Shown piece after piece: positions 11,993-31,586 of a stretch of DNA of 64,000 bases (the stretch's first letter is position 1; each line of letters opens with the position of its first letter). The DNA lies in the NCBI GenBank assembly GCA_019914945.1, contig CM034102.1, positions 4,825,501 through 4,889,500 on the forward strand, given 5' to 3'. The position numbers were made by a program, and so were the translations under genes. The notes under the pieces were generated by a model. It was given only the letters and a program-made list of their open reading frames with translations, had not been told where the DNA came from and made no database searches. This stretch comes from Typha latifolia (lineage: Eukaryota > Streptophyta > Magnoliopsida > Poales > Typhaceae).

Positions 11993-12147
11993 CCCGTATC
12001 CTATTAGTTAGGACGGTTTATATGAAGGACATCTGAACCGTCCGATCGACGAAGATCTCCATCTCTCGACCATTAAGTGATTGCCAAATCTATTTCAAAG
12101 AAACCCTTATTTCTCCCATCTCACCCTTAAGCCGAATCCCTCCGTCC

Positions 12148-12154
<7 letters not shown>

Positions 12155-12181
<27 letters not shown>

Positions 12182-12182
12182 G
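12155..12182 (+). repeat. CT microsatellite in RH21 5' UTR
   Basis: An almost pure (CT)n tract lies about 75 bp before the start codon, within the predicted 5' UTR. Pyrimidine-rich leaders are common in plant housekeeping genes. Confidence 0.75.
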
Positions 12183-12256
12183 ATCTCTCGTCTACCTTTC
12201 CCTTCCTGCTCTTAACCAAGCGAGCCTCGTCTCCCTACTCCTCCTCATCATCTTCC

Positions 12257-14338
12257 ATGGCCACGAAGCGCTCCTTGGACGACCGAGACCCCCCCAAGCC
12301 CGTCTTTCTCACCAAGGCCGAGCGCGAACGCCTCGCCCTCCTCCGCCGCCAAGAGCAAGTCGCCGACCAGCGCCGCTCCTCCCTCTCCCTACTTCAGTCC
12401 CAATCCTCAAACACTAAACCCTCCTTCTCCGATCGCGACAAGGACCGCGACCGCGACCGCGACCGCGATCGAGATCGGGATAGGGATAGGGATAGGGATC
12501 GGGATCGGGATCGCGATCGCCGCCGTGAACGTGACCGCGACCGCGACGAGGAATCCCGGAGCCGCGAGAAGGTGAGAGTCGAGAAGCAGGTGGAGCGCGA
12601 GCGGGAGAAGGAGCTGGACTCCATTAAGGAGCAGTACCTAGGTTCAAAGAAGCCCAAGAAGCGCGTCATCAAGCCCAGCGAGAAATTTAGGTTTTCGTTC
12701 GACTGGGAGAATACCGAGGATACCTCCCGCGACATGAACGTTTTGTACCAAAACCCGCACGAAGCGCGGCTTCTATTCGGGCGCGGATTCCTCGCGGGAA
12801 TTGACCGCCGTGAGCAGAAGAAGCAGGCTGCGCGCCACGAGAAGGAGACGCGGGAGGAGATCCGGCGCAAGGAGGGTGTGGAGGAGCGGCCTGAGGAGGT
12901 GGCGGCACAAAAGCAGAAGGAGGCAGCTGCTGACATGTATGATGCATTCGACATGCGCGTGGACCGCCATTGGTCGGAGAAGAAGCTTGAGGAGATGACC
13001 GAGAGGGATTGGCGGATTTTTCGAGAGGATTTCAATATTTCTTACAAGGGATCGCGCATTCCGCGTCCTATGCGCAACTGGACAGAGAGCAAGCTCACCC
13101 CGGAGCTCCACAAGGCTGTGGAGAAAGCCGGGTACAAGTCGCCATCTCCGATTCAGATGGCGGCCATTCCACTTGGCCTGCAGCAGCGTGACGTGATCGG
13201 GATTGCAGAAACTGGCTCTGGAAAAACCGCTGCTTTTGTCCTCCCTATGCTTACCTACATAACTAGGCTGCCTCCCATGACTGAGGAAAATGAAGCCGAG
13301 GGGCCATATGCTGTAGTCATGGCACCAACCCGTGAGCTTGCGCAGCAGATTGAGGATGAGACAGTGAAATTTGCACATTATTTAGGGATTAAGGTTGTGT
13401 CTATTGTTGGTGGTCAGTCCATTGAGGAGCAAGGTTTCAAGCTCAGGCAGGGTTGCGAGGTTGTGATCGCCACTCCTGGTCGTCTTCTGGACTGTTTGGA
13501 GCGAAGATATGCTGTTCTCAACCAGTGTAACTATGTGGTTCTTGACGAAGCTGATCGGATGATTGATATGGGTTTCGAGCCGCAAGTTGTTGGAGTTCTG
13601 GATGCCATGCCTTCAAGCAATTTGAAGCCTGAGAATGAGGATGAGGAACTCGATGAGAAAAGGATCTATAGAACTACCTATATGTTTAGTGCCACCATGC
13701 CCACGGCAGTGGAGCGACTTGCTAGGAAGTACTTGAGGAATCCAGTTGTTGTGACTATTGGTACGGCGGGCAAGACCACCGATCTCATCACTCAGCATGT
13801 AATCATGTTGAAGGAGTCAGAGAAGATGCCCAGGCTTCAGAAAATGCTTAATGACCTCGGGGACAAGACGGCCATAGTGTTCTGCAACACGAAAAAGTCA
13901 GCAGATGCACGGTCTAAGGACTTGGATAGGTTGGGCTTTAGGGTGACCACACTTCACGGAGGGAAGTCTCAGGATCAGCGTGAGATCAGCCTCGAGGGAT
14001 TCAGGAATAGGCGATTTAATGTTCTTGTTGCAACTGATGTGGCAGGGCGTGGAATTGATATTCCTGATGTTGCTCACGTCATCAACTATGAAATGCCATC
14101 CTCTATTGACATGTACACGCATCGCATTGGACGAACAGGCCGTGCTGGCAAAACAGGAGTGGCGACTACATTTTTGACTCTGCATGATTCTGATGTTTTC
14201 TATGATCTGAAACAGATGCTTATACAGAGCAACAGCCCAGTGCCTCCAGAGCTCGCCAGACATGAGGCATCAAAGTTTAAGCCAGGGTCAATACCTGACA
14301 GGCCTCCAAGGCGGAACGATACTGTCTTTGCACATTGA
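12257..14338 (+). CDS. RH21: DEAD-box RNA helicase 21 (PRP28/DDX23 type)
   Basis: This is a 693-aa nuclear ATP-dependent RNA helicase of the PRP28/DDX23 family. In yeast and animals these proteins exchange U1 for U6 snRNA at the 5' splice site during spliceosome activation. The gene is a single uninterrupted exon. The N-terminus begins [11 protein letters not shown]. An Arg-Asp dipeptide run (about residues 59-97, an RS-like domain) precedes the conserved linker with [15 protein letters not shown]. Helicase motifs are all present: Q motif near SPSPIQ, Walker A AETGSGKT with K323, PTRELA, TPGRL, DEAD at 430-433, SAT at 478-480, and HRIGRTGR at 622-629. The C-terminus ends shortly after the RecA2 domain, as expected for the family. 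The RD run is encoded by a simple repeat (about 12431-12540), which is likely to vary in length between individuals. Confidence 0.97.
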   Translation: MATKRSLDDRDPPKPVFLTKAERERLALLRRQEQVADQRRSSLSLLQSQSSNTKPSFSDRDKDRDRDRDRDRDRDRDRDRDRDRDRDRRRERDRDRDEESRSREKVRVEKQVEREREKELDSIKEQYLGSKKPKKRVIKPSEKFRFSFDWENTEDTSRDMNVLYQNPHEARLLFGRGFLAGIDRREQKKQAARHEKETREEIRRKEGVEERPEEVAAQKQKEAAADMYDAFDMRVDRHWSEKKLEEMTERDWRIFREDFNISYKGSRIPRPMRNWTESKLTPELHKAVEKAGYKSPSPIQMAAIPLGLQQRDVIGIAETGSGKTAAFVLPMLTYITRLPPMTEENEAEGPYAVVMAPTRELAQQIEDETVKFAHYLGIKVVSIVGGQSIEEQGFKLRQGCEVVIATPGRLLDCLERRYAVLNQCNYVVLDEADRMIDMGFEPQVVGVLDAMPSSNLKPENEDEELDEKRIYRTTYMFSATMPTAVERLARKYLRNPVVVTIGTAGKTTDLITQHVIMLKESEKMPRLQKMLNDLGDKTAIVFCNTKKSADARSKDLDRLGFRVTTLHGGKSQDQREISLEGFRNRRFNVLVATDVAGRGIDIPDVAHVINYEMPSSIDMYTHRIGRTGRAGKTGVATTFLTLHDSDVFYDLKQMLIQSNSPVPPELARHEASKFKPGSIPDRPPRRNDTVFAH

Positions 14339-17176
14339 AGATTGGGAAGTGTGCTGGATGTGCAATAAGGACCATAATCTACCGTAGTCATTCTGATTTT
14401 CTCAGTGCCATCAGCTCCTCTATGTGAACCCCCCTTATAAGGGAGAAGGTAGTATGCTATGATGGCAGCCCTGAGGTACATTGTCTTTTGTGCTGATTAG
14501 ATAATGTAGTAGGAATATTTTAAAACTCCTCTAATATGAGATGTATGATTTTGTATGGATTACTGACATTGTTTGTTATTATGTTAAAATTATCTTCCTG
14601 TTGATCTAAATTACCAATCCCTGAAGTCTTCTATTTTATTTTATTTCCTGTTCGACCTTTGGTGTTCTTTGTTGTGTCAAATCTTGAATAGTTTGTCCAG
14701 TATTTTGTCTCTTCCTCATATTATTATATTTTAGTTTAGTGATATTTAAGGTAGAATATGCCAGGGAACTTGAAGCATAGATGCTAGAGGGACATATTTT
14801 CTAGCTTACTGTCTTTATTTTCTATCCTCTCTGTTGTGCATATGCAGTATTTATGCTATGTGGGGGAGCTTTCCATGCTTGTGAAGAACGTTGGACTTTT
14901 AGTTGTTCTAGGTTGCCTTTTTCCCTTCTCTTACTGTTATCTATCACTATTGTTGAATCACATCTAAGCAATCTGATTTTAGGAATTGGTGGCCTGTGAA
15001 AGAAGAGGAAGCAAACAAGATATATTACTATCTGCTTTGATTATGAATGTGGTAAATATATGTAGAGTAAAATTTCTTGTTTTTTCCTTCTTGGTGGAAT
15101 TTCCAAGTTCTAACCATGTGTGATTTATCTAATTAGGCATTCCCGAATATAGACTTTTGACTTGAATGTCCTTATTGTTTTTTAATCATTTACTAGGATA
15201 AGTATCATCGAGGAATATACTTAACTAGGCATAGAAACTTATGATTTGAATATGTAGGTCTTTGTCGATGCAAAGCAATCACTAGAATAAGTTTGTTGTT
15301 TCCTGGCATCATATGGTTTTGTTGATCTTGAAACTGTGTTCTAAGTTCTGGTTGATGCATCCATGTTTGTTCTTTGGCTCCATTTGCATTTGTTCTTCCT
15401 TGGTGACACCTAGTAGAATCAACTCACAGAGGGCCCTCCTAGAACTTATTTGTGTGTTGAGATCTTTTGTTACTTTCAACTGAAGCCTTTTCCTGTGCTT
15501 TAATATTGCTGATATATCAACTTGAATATCAATCTTCCATATTATTAGTAAGATATTTATAGTTTGTTTTTAAAACTTTATAAACTTGAATACCCGGAGG
15601 TAACACACATGCCCACAAATGCAACCTGGTGCTGTACATGTGCTATACATTTGCTCGGCTGTTTGCATCTCACATGACCTTCTAAAGCATTGGATTTCAG
15701 AATACTCACCCTATGTTATGGCCTGTTGTTTGTCTGAGAGGTCAGATTGAGGTCCTATTGAAGGTCCAGGTTGACAAATTAGGGCTTTTAGAATATGTAA
15801 ACATGGGCTTTTGAAGATCCAGGTTGTCCATTTCCCATAATAGATGTAGTGATAACTGATAAGCTCTTGCATGGTTGAACATCATGTTAACATATTGCTT
15901 GTTCCTACTTGCTGATTTGATGTTCACTAAATAGGACCAAGGGTTTGACATCTGACTGAACTTGGATTTACTTCAGCATTCCTGCTTAAGAAGAGCATTT
16001 ACTGATTAACCCATCCATCAAGTGCCATAGTAGCATGTTGGAATGATACTGCTGCTTGGATTTGGAACTTATTTCTTACTGTGTGATGAGGATATACTTG
16101 TTTGATTGAGGTATATTCCCTAGAAAGTTTATGCCTTATTTTATTTTGATCAGTTCTTGTGCCTTGGTTAGGCCAACGAAGAATCTGGTAGGGTCAACCT
16201 TCTGTAATCGATTGACCTACTGATACCTCTAACCTAGATTCAAGAGTTTACTTTTGAAGTCAGGTATGTCACCATCTGGAATGACGAGTTCTCTTTAGTT
16301 GCAACTGTATTAGTCATCCTTCAGGACCAGCATGGTTAAAATTTATCAATAGAAGATTGTATCTTATGTTACTATGTGCATGCAGTTCCCAACTTAAAAG
16401 CTTACATATCCTTCTTCTAGTTCGATAAGAGTGCTCTTGATGCTGCAACCTCTAAAGTTCCCAAATTTCTGCTGCATCATGTTTATACTGTACTATGCTC
16501 TCTTATCTTCTTGATCTTCGCAGCTGCTTTGTTTTCTGCAGGTCACATTGCCTTGTTGCTATATTGATCTGTTCCAAGGTGACCCCATAATCTTAAAGAG
16601 TTCTATTGTATTTTATGCCCGGCTACCATGTCATACTGTAGACATTATTCCTCCTCTTGGCTAGTCGAGTTGGGTGGATTATTTTCCTCCTAATGAGGTG
16701 TTCAGCAAAAGCATTATTGCCTCCTTTGGTGATGGTGTTCTCTAACAACATGTAAGCTTCCAGATGTGTTTACCCATTGGTACGTTTGTAATTGTTTGGA
16801 TTAACGATGGCCTCTATAGTCTATATAAATGTTCAAAGCCATCTATCAGGTTGCAGTAGTAGCATCCTTCATGTTTTTTGATGGATCATTAAACTATATC
16901 CATTTTTTCAAGATATCGATTTGACTAGCACTGATGTACATGAATTATGTTTATAGATAATCTATGGGGCCCACGTAACCCTCATCAAAACCATTACAAT
17001 GCAAGCGTTGCACACGTGTTTAAACACCGCCACTGTGAGTCCTCCACTTTCTCCCATCTCGGTGATTCTTAACGTTACTAGAAACAAACAGATAATCATA
17101 TAAATAGATAAAACAAATGTAGAGATGCTTCTGAACCTTTCGAAGCAAGTATTGAGAGCAAAGTAGTTAAAAGAGT
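14339..17176. other. Spacer between RH21 and COX6B
   Basis: This 2.8-kb stretch of ordinary AT-leaning sequence includes the RH21 3' UTR and, near the right end, the COX6B promoter. I found no ORF with recognisable similarity, no RNA gene and no clear transposon boundary. Confidence 0.55.
16968..17106 (+). promoter_or_regulatory. COX6B promoter: site II motif and TATA box
   Basis: A GGCCCA site II motif at 16968-16973 sits inside GGGGCCCACG. A TATAAATA box at 17099-17106 lies 71 bp before the ATG. Site II elements are known to be common in plant promoters for respiratory-chain subunits, which fits the gene. Function at this locus is inferred. Confidence 0.5.
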
Positions 17177-17801
17177 ATGGAGGCCAACGTGGTGGATCCT
17201 CACGATAAGATGAGGGCGAGGGACGTCAACCGGGTGGCCACCGGCAAGCAGGCCCCTCGTCCTGCCCACGAGCTTGGTTCCATCGCCGACGCCCCCCCGC
17301 CACCACCCGATGGCGTCATCGAGCTCCGCACCGTCCCCTCCGACGCCCGTTTCCCTTTCACCAACCAAACTCGGCACTGTTACTCCCGCTACCTCGAGTA
17401 CCACCAGTAAGTCGTATAATAAATAATTAAATTAAGAGCTAAATTTGTACTTTTTTAAGCCCAGAAATTTCAAAAGTGTATACGTGAACATGTATATACA
17501 TACTTAGCCAGGCACGCTGCTCTTTCCTTTCTCATGTTATGCTTCTGCTGTTAATTGTTGATGCTTTCAGGTGTGTTAAGGCCAAGGGTCCCGACTCGCC
17601 GGAGTGCGAGAAGTTCGCGCGGTGGTACCGGTCGCTCTGTCCGACCGAGTGGGTGAGAAGCTTTTTTTTCTTCTTTTTTTTTTTGGCGTGGATTAATGGA
17701 TTAATTTGCATGTGTTTTGATCATATAAGCGTTGGTGGTCTTTGCAGATCGTGAAGTGGAACGAGCAAAGGGAGATGGGAGTGTTTCCTAGTCCACTTTG
17801 A
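17177..17801 (+). CDS. COX6B: Cytochrome c oxidase subunit 6b
   Basis: This is a mitochondrial complex IV subunit that faces the intermembrane space and helps hold the dimer together. Three exons (17177-17406, 17571-17652, 17748-17801) join in phase to give 121 aa. The C-terminal half is the coiled-coil-helix-coiled-coil-helix domain. It has C68 and C78 in a CX9C spacing (CYSRYLEYHQC) and C89 and C100 in a CX10C spacing, the arrangement of COX6B, imported through the MIA40 oxidative-folding route. The N-terminal 45 residues, rich in Ala and Pro, are an extension of the kind seen in plant isoforms. There is no cleavable targeting peptide, as expected for this import pathway. Confidence 0.96.
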
Positions 17802-18260
17802 ACCAATACCATCTATATACAATTTGGAAGAATTTTCTTTTTCATGTAATTAATGTAGGAATGGGTGGGTTATTCGTGTAAGTATATAGAGAATATACTT
17901 AATAGAAGCTTTACTTACTCTCGATTTCAAGCTTTAATATTATTTCTTTTGTTGCTATCAAGTGCATGGCTTGTTATTAGGCTCTAATTTAATCTTAATC
18001 TTGAAATTAGTTTTAATTATGCAATTAGGCCATCACCGTACTCCAATGGTCTGGTATCCTGGTCATTTTACAATTAATAGAGCTATCCATATGAAAGCTA
18101 CTACTACAACAAGGAACAGGGGGGCAGGGGCAGTCTTCTGGATAAAGATAAGGCTTTTGGAGTACTAGTGGCTAAAACTTAGCCCAATTAAAGTGTTCAT
18201 ATCTCCTCTCAGCTCAAACCAAACTTTCTCCCTCCACCTCCTCCTCCAAAGCAATTAATC
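17802..18260. other. Spacer between COX6B and FKBP17-2
   Basis: This 459-bp stretch must hold the COX6B terminator and the FKBP promoter. It has a pyrimidine-rich leader (about 18205-18255) just before the FKBP start. No further gene was seen. Confidence 0.6.
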
Positions 18261-19269
18261 ATGGCTGCTTTCCTTGGATCTCCCACCTTCCTCACTCTCC
18301 CGCCCACAAAACCACAGCTCTCATGCTCCCAATCCCAATCCCAATCCCCACGTCCACCTCCACCTCCGCCTCCAAACCAACAGCAGCCACCCATTCAAGC
18401 CCAGTCACAACCTCCTCCTCCATCTCCTCCAAAGCCACTGCAGAAGCCAAAACTAGCAGCAGAGTCCACGGATTGGATTACGTCGAGCCTAACGAGACGC
18501 TTCGGCATCGGCGCCGGACTCGCGTGGGTCGCCTTCCTCGCCGCCGGCGTCGTCTCAGAGCAGGTCAAGACCCGCTTCGAGGCGTCGCAGCAGCAAGCAA
18601 ATACCAAGTTAGCATATACTAAAACTTGATCAACTTGGTATACATATATATATATATATATATTTCCCTTTAATTTGTGAATTGGATTGTTATCATTTTT
18701 TATTCTCTGCAGGGATGTGGAGAAGGAGGAAGAGGTCATACTACCCAATGGCATCAGGTTCAGACTTGACACTATATTTTTGAAATTATTATAATTTGGA
18801 TCAAATGCACTCCGAATATTTTGATAACCAAAAGTAATTTATAAATTACAACTCAAATGTTAATAATACCAGTAATATAGCCTTTTTTTGATATGTTTGG
18901 TTCAGATACTATGAGATGAGGGTGGGTGGCGGGGATTCACCGAGGCCGGGAGACCTGGTGGTGATAGACCTCCAGGGAAGAGTGGTCGGCGGCGGCGGCA
19001 ATGGCGAGGCGTTCGTGGACACGTTCGGAGAAGGGAAGAGACCATTAGCATTGGTGATGGGCTCTAGGCCTTACAGTAGAGGGATGTGTGAGGGTGTGGA
19101 ATACGTGCTGAGATCCATGAGAGCCGGCGGAAAGAGGAGAGTGGTAGTTCCTCCTACCTTGGGCTTTGGAGATGACGGCGCTGACTTTGGGTCGGCCGTC
19201 AAGATTCCCGCCGGAGCTACGCTTGAGTTCGTTGTGCAGGTCGACAAGGTGTCCATCGCACCTTCATGA
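18261..19269 (+). CDS. FKBP17-2: Chloroplast FKBP-type peptidyl-prolyl isomerase
   Basis: This is a 251-aa immunophilin of the plant FKBP17 group. Three exons: 18261-18607, 18713-18757 and 18906-19269. Residues 1-65 are a Ser/Pro/Gln-rich leader, including a seven-proline run, consistent with a plastid transit peptide. The family block STDWITSSLTRRFGIGAG (69-86) leads into a hydrophobic segment (about 82-98, GIGAGLAWVAFLAAGVV) that is a probable thylakoid membrane anchor. The FKBP fold starts after LPNGIRYYEMRVGGG, then shows PGDLVVIDLQG, a central VMGSRPYSRGMCEG and the end segment PAGATLEFVVQVDKVS. Like other plastid FKBPs it departs from several FK506-binding aromatic positions, so isomerase activity is uncertain. 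The FKBP17-2 name rests on the conserved N-terminal block. Confidence 0.9.
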
Positions 19270-20041
19270 GCTTTTGAAGGATGATTGTGTAATAGATTCA
19301 GCTCTCCTCTTACAAGGAAATGATTTTTAATCTTTTTCTTTTTCTTTTTCTTTTTCTTTTGGACAAAGAATCCTCTGCTCTTCCATGTGGTGTGCTGCAT
19401 TTTTCACAATTCTATTTACATTACTGATGATGCATTAACATCTGATATGATAAAGTTAAAAGTATAATAATAATTCACCTCTAATTATAAAAATTTGTAG
19501 TACATCTACTCATGGTTTTACTCAGCATTAATTAATTACGATAATGTTAAAATTTGACCTTTATTTAATTTTTTTTTTTTGCCAAAATGCTAGCCCATTA
19601 AAGGGCTTGTACATATTGATGTCAGGTACGATTTAAAACCTAGTTATATTTTGTACAAGTTTTACGGGCTATTTGTAAAAAAAGATAAAATTTAGTAACA
19701 TTTATTTTTTATACTATATATATATATAAAATAAAATGCATATAATTTATATTCGACTATTTTAAAAACTAAAGAAAATTTATATCAATGCTCCTGAGCT
19801 TCCTTAGCTAAGACTAAATAACTAGTAGGGCCTGATAACAAACTGGGCATGGGAATTAGGCCCGGCCCAAACCTCCGTCAGAGTTTTGAAAGTTTCTACC
19901 TTGTACCAAGACGTGGCGCATAATTGGCCCCGTTTCTTTAGCTCATATATACCGTGTACAAACTCCAACCACATGCCGCCTGGTTTTAGAAGAACACATC
20001 CAATCGGAACGCGGTGCTGCATTCTCCTTCCCTGAGCGCCA
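19270..20041. other. Spacer between FKBP17-2 and DUF1295 gene
   Basis: This stretch holds the FKBP 3' UTR, an AT-rich middle, and GC-richer promoter sequence from about 19830 with several GGCCC / GGCCCA motifs (for example near 19860-19870). No gene was seen. Confidence 0.55.
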
Positions 20042-23000
20042 ATGGGGACTGTCCTCGACTCCCATTTCTTGGCCCTAACCGCCATTGTCACTGTAATCTC
20101 TCTCTCTCACTCTTTAAAGATGTAATTTTTGTTTGGATTGGATGTTTCTGGTTATATTCACGAGCTAATTGTAAATATCAGGTAGGATACCAGCTGCTGT
20201 TCTTCGTAATAACAGCCCTCCTCAAATTTGACAAGGTCACTGATTTCGCCGGTAATTTGATCTCCCAGAATCTCCTTGTTGCCAAATTTCGTGTCATATG
20301 AAATGATTTTGTTGTCGTGCCCCTGCATATGGTTTGAGTGTTTGATTGTTTGGTGATTCGTTGAAGTTATTGGAATTGTAATTCTAGTTGGTTCTGATCG
20401 ATTTAGCTTGATGTGTTAAAAGATTTGGTAATGTGCTAACTAAGATCCGATGTAAATAATCAAAAGTAGGAAGGAAGAATGGAATAAAAGAATACGTAAA
20501 GTTTCTTAATATTCAAGGCGTAGTGCTTTCTGTAAGATACCGATGGTCCCCTTTCTGGGCAGAATTCTTTTTATAGAAATTGCATATCTAGATACAATAC
20601 ATTAATCTTGAGTTTTCATACCATGGAATCTGCAAATCAATTATCTGAACTGTTATATAAGACAGATTGAAATAACTTAAGGCAGTTCTAATTATAATTG
20701 GATGTTCTGTTTAGTGTTTCAATGAAACAGAGCTTCTGCCTTTTGTCAAAAAAATAAAAAGAAATAACTTAAGGCAACTCAGAGGATGGGTTGCTTTTCT
20801 GATGTAATAATAATAGATGGTATGAAGAACGCTGCCATTAATCCCGTCATAGGTTTCCTCCCCAGACCTACTTTTGTGGGAGCGTTGTATAGTGGGATGC
20901 CCCCTCTTTTGCTTTTTTACAGATTGTCAACATTATAGCTGCATCCAACATTTTGTAGCATGGATTTGCACACCTTCCTGCTGAATAACCTTTTTTTGTC
21001 ATCAACTAACTGACTAAGTTCATGAAAACAAGCACAAATTCTACTTGTCATCATTATATCCGTAATTGAATAGATGTTTACAGGATATAACATAGTAATG
21101 CGTAATTACTTATTTGATAGTTGTGAAAAAAGCACTTTTAGTGGAATTAATTATAATATATCCAATTGGCCTATGCCTGTGAGCTCTTCTTTTATATCGC
21201 TTTGCCATAGATGTAATGAAATTTCACTCTGAACTTGTGCTTCATTTGTATAATATTAGTTATTACTTACTAGGAATATGCATGAGACTAGAATGAATAT
21301 AATTATGATGATACGATAATTGTGGCGGTCATTTTCGTTGAACCACCTAAATGTGGTTTATTCAATAAATTGAATTTTTGTTATTCTTTTTCCCTTGTTG
21401 GATGCACTGAGTATAGTTTTGTGGTGTATTTGACGTACTCTTTTTCCTTCTGCAGGTAGCACAAATTTTGTCATCCTTGCTATTCTAACACTTGCTGTAA
21501 AAGGAGCATGGCATTTTCGACAGGTAAACAGCCGTACTGCATAGAATACAATTTGTTTCAAGTTTTTTAATGCAAATAAAATGGTGAATAAGTTGGGCAT
21601 TGCTTAAGAGTTGAGAGTTGCATGATTTCAGTCAAAAATTTCCTTTGTCGTAACTCGATTTGAGTCATGAATATGGCACATGAGAAGTTGAACAATTTAT
21701 TTACTTCTATGAAAAGCAATTGCAATACAAATATATAATTTGTTGTTGTTGTTTTTTTCCTTCAAAACTAGAACTGATTAACATACTAGAACTTGATTTG
21801 ACTTTTAAAATTCTGCCAAATATCTATGGCACTTAAATATAGGCAGAGTCATGCATGTTTAGCAACAACATTTCGATTGTAATCATAGATCTTGTGGTTC
21901 TAGCATTATTAAGCATTTTATATGCTTAATTGAAAGAAGTCTACTTGTCATTTATGTTGACCTTTCCCTTCAGATAAATTTTTGCATGATTATACAAAGA
22001 TAAATTACAATTGCAATAATTTCTTTTGCCTTTGTAAGCATCAAGCTCCATTTTTCAGGTTGTTCTGACAGCTCTTGTAGTGGTTTGGGGTCTTCGCTTG
22101 GGACTGTTTTTGTTAATGAGGTACGTTTAGTAAGTTCTGATCAGTACCCATCTACTGCAATATATCTTTAATTGTGTTCTTTCATTTGTCAAGAGTGTAT
22201 CTGATGTTCTACATTGTCAATCTAGGATTATGAATTGGGGAGAGGACCGTCGTTTCGATGAAATGCGTAATAATTTGGGGAAGTTGGCAGTTTTCTGGTT
22301 ATTCCAGGTTGTAAATTGCAAATTTATTAATTAAGAAAACCAGTTGCTATTTCTGAATAAAAAAACAAACAAGCAAAATGACCTCTTAATCCTCATCCAT
22401 GGCAGGCTGTTTGGGTGTGGACCGTCAGCTTGCCTCTCACAATTGTGAATGCTAGTGACAGAAATCCCTCTGTCAAACCTCAAGATTTCATTGGCTGGAT
22501 AATGTGGGGAGTGGGCATATTTATCGAAGCAACTGCTGATCAGCAGAAGCTCATTTTCAAAAACTCTCCTGTTAACAAAGGGAAGTGGTGTGACGCTGGA
22601 ATTTGGAAATATTCTCGTCATCCAAATTACTTTGGGGAGGTTAGTTTTGTTTTGCTCTTCTTTCCTTGTTATCTATTTTTAAATATTTATAAAGCAAAAA
22701 AGTTCATGCTGCCAGGACCAGTGCAAGGAAGCATTTGTATGTTTGGTTCAACATTCTATGCCTCTCTTTGACTTGTTTCTGAATATGGATTTAAATCTTA
22801 TTCAGTAATTATTTGCGAGTAAGTAGGTATATACTATATAGTACTAATAGAAGCACCTTTAATATTTATTTCTATGATTGAGAATATCTTATTTCCATTC
22901 GTGTTACTCATTTTAATTTTATATACCGACTGTTTTCTAGGAGAATACTTCTTCACGTCCTCAACTTTGGGGCTTGCTTGACTTTTTTCTTCTGTAACAA

Positions 23001-23616
23001 TTCTCATGTTTGTCGTGCTGATTTCATATATGTTCATGAAGAAAAATTTGAATAGGAACTGATCAATCTCAACATTCTCATCTGATGCAAGTACAGATGC
23101 TCCTTTGGTGGGGAATATTCGTGGCATCTACGCCTATTCTAGGAGGAGCTGAGTGGCTTGTGATTTTTGGACCTTTATTCCTAACACTGTTGCTTCTTTT
23201 TGTTAGTGGCATCCCACTTCTTGAGGTCTGGAACCACTCTTACATACTAAGGACTATATGTGCTGATTTTAGTTCCAGGATTCTTTCTGTTGATAATATC
23301 TCCAATGACTGATTGTTTCATCTATTCCTCCAAGCAGGAATCAGCAGATAAACGATTCAGCAGCGTGCCAGAGTACCGTGCCTACAAGAACACTACTAGG
23401 TGAGCCTCTTTTATTGTCCCCTAGTATTTAGATCTCATTACTAATAATCTCGAGAGTGTAGAATAACTTATGGTGATAATATATTTTCTTTTCAGCCCTC
23501 TTATTCCTCTGCCGCCTTTCATTTATGGAAACTTGCCTGCATGGTTCAAAGTAGCTTTTCTTTTTGAGTTCCCTCTCTACAATCGAGGTTTCGTCCGCGA
23601 AGGAAGATTAATTTGA
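20042..23616 (+). CDS. DUF1295 / steroid 5-alpha-reductase-like membrane protein
   Basis: This is a polytopic membrane protein of the DUF1295 family, related to the C-terminal domain of 3-oxo-5-alpha-steroid 4-dehydrogenases and ICMT-like enzymes. The plant substrate is not established. Nine exons give 292 aa: 20042-20092, 20182-20251, 21456-21523, 22059-22120, 22226-22307, 22406-22639, 23097-23225, 23338-23399 and 23496-23616. All are GT-AG and in phase. Hydrophobic helices alternate with short loops across the protein, for example [30 protein letters not shown] and [17 protein letters not shown]. The diagnostic motif is [13 protein letters not shown], the NADPH-binding signature of the superfamily, split from MLLWWG by intron 6. 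[18 protein letters not shown] near the end is also typical. The first exon codes for only 17 residues, so the start is chosen on phase and position. Confidence 0.9.
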
Positions 23617-24295
23617 TACACCACAGATCTCTTGAGAAATCAGCTACTGTTACATCAAGGAACTTCTATGTCTTGGAGTTACATTTAATGGGTGCTCATT
23701 ATTTTCTATTCTTGTTAATATTTGTTTGATACTTCATATACATTACATCATAGACCCTTTTCTGTGTGTAGATTTCTGTGGTTTTTCTTAGTATTACAAG
23801 TTGGTACTCGGTCTATCTTAATTCATTTTTTTTTTCCTCCAATACTTTCCTAGTTGTTAGTTATATAATCTCCTTTCTATTGGCTTGCCATCTCCCACAT
23901 CATCATATACTTTTATGCAGGCAAAGCACAACAACTAATAACTCAACTTCATGACTGAAATAAGATTATTCGCTTTTTCTAGCAGACTGCGCTCTGCTAA
24001 TTAATTCCGGCAAAAATTAATTATTAAGCTATAGTGTTGATTACAAACTTATCATATAAGTTATTCTACTCATTCAAAATATCTAACACTGAGTGGTTAA
24101 ATCTCATCAGCTTAGTAAGGCTATGAATTTAATTAACTCTATTAACGTTTGAGCTAATATTTCAAAATTTTCGCTTTTTTTCTTTTTTTTTTTACTGTTA
24201 TTCGGTTGCCCAACATAAATTAAAATCCTTGGGAACGGCAAATATTTTATCAAGCATATGATAAAAGCAAAGGGCTCATGATCAACAAGAAGATA

Positions 24296-24322
24296 ATATA
24301 TATATATATATATATATATATA
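24296..24322. repeat. TA microsatellite
   Basis: A pure (TA)n tract of about 27 bp lies directly upstream of the G-box region of the PhyH promoter. Confidence 0.85.
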
Positions 24323-24344
24323 CCGTGGCCGGAGATGCGCGTGC

Positions 24345-24350
24345 CACGTG
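24345..24350. promoter_or_regulatory. G-box upstream of PhyH
   Basis: A perfect CACGTG within GCCACGTGTG lies 126 bp before the ATG. This is the core bound by plant bZIP and bHLH factors in light and ABA responses. Use at this promoter is inferred from sequence and position only. Confidence 0.45.
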
Positions 24351-24475
24351 TGCATCATCGGCACCGATGCCGAATAAGTCTTCGTCTTTGTGGGCCGTGG
24401 CTTGGTCAATTTTCTTTCCTTATTCTTACATTATCCGATCCTGGTCCCTTGGAGAAAGTAGGAATCGCCGTCACC

Positions 24476-31586
<7,111 letters not shown>

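Larger units (their letters stand above)
9411..12256. other. Decayed spacer between KDTA and RH21
   Basis: No intact gene. It contains Ty3/gypsy gag-protease relics (9590-10820), an AT-rich stretch (10820-11010), a degenerate copy of KDTA intron sequence (11060-11310), a MITE (11469-11856) and the RH21 promoter and 5' UTR (about 11950-12256). Confidence 0.7.
23617..24475. other. Spacer between DUF1295 gene and PhyH gene
   Basis: This spacer holds the DUF1295 3' UTR, AT-rich sequence, a TA microsatellite (24296-24322) and the PhyH promoter with a G-box. No gene was seen. Confidence 0.6.

Noticed and set aside
12773..13378. 201-codon ORF antisense to RH21
   Set aside because: A shadow of the GC-rich helicase coding sequence with no independent similarity.
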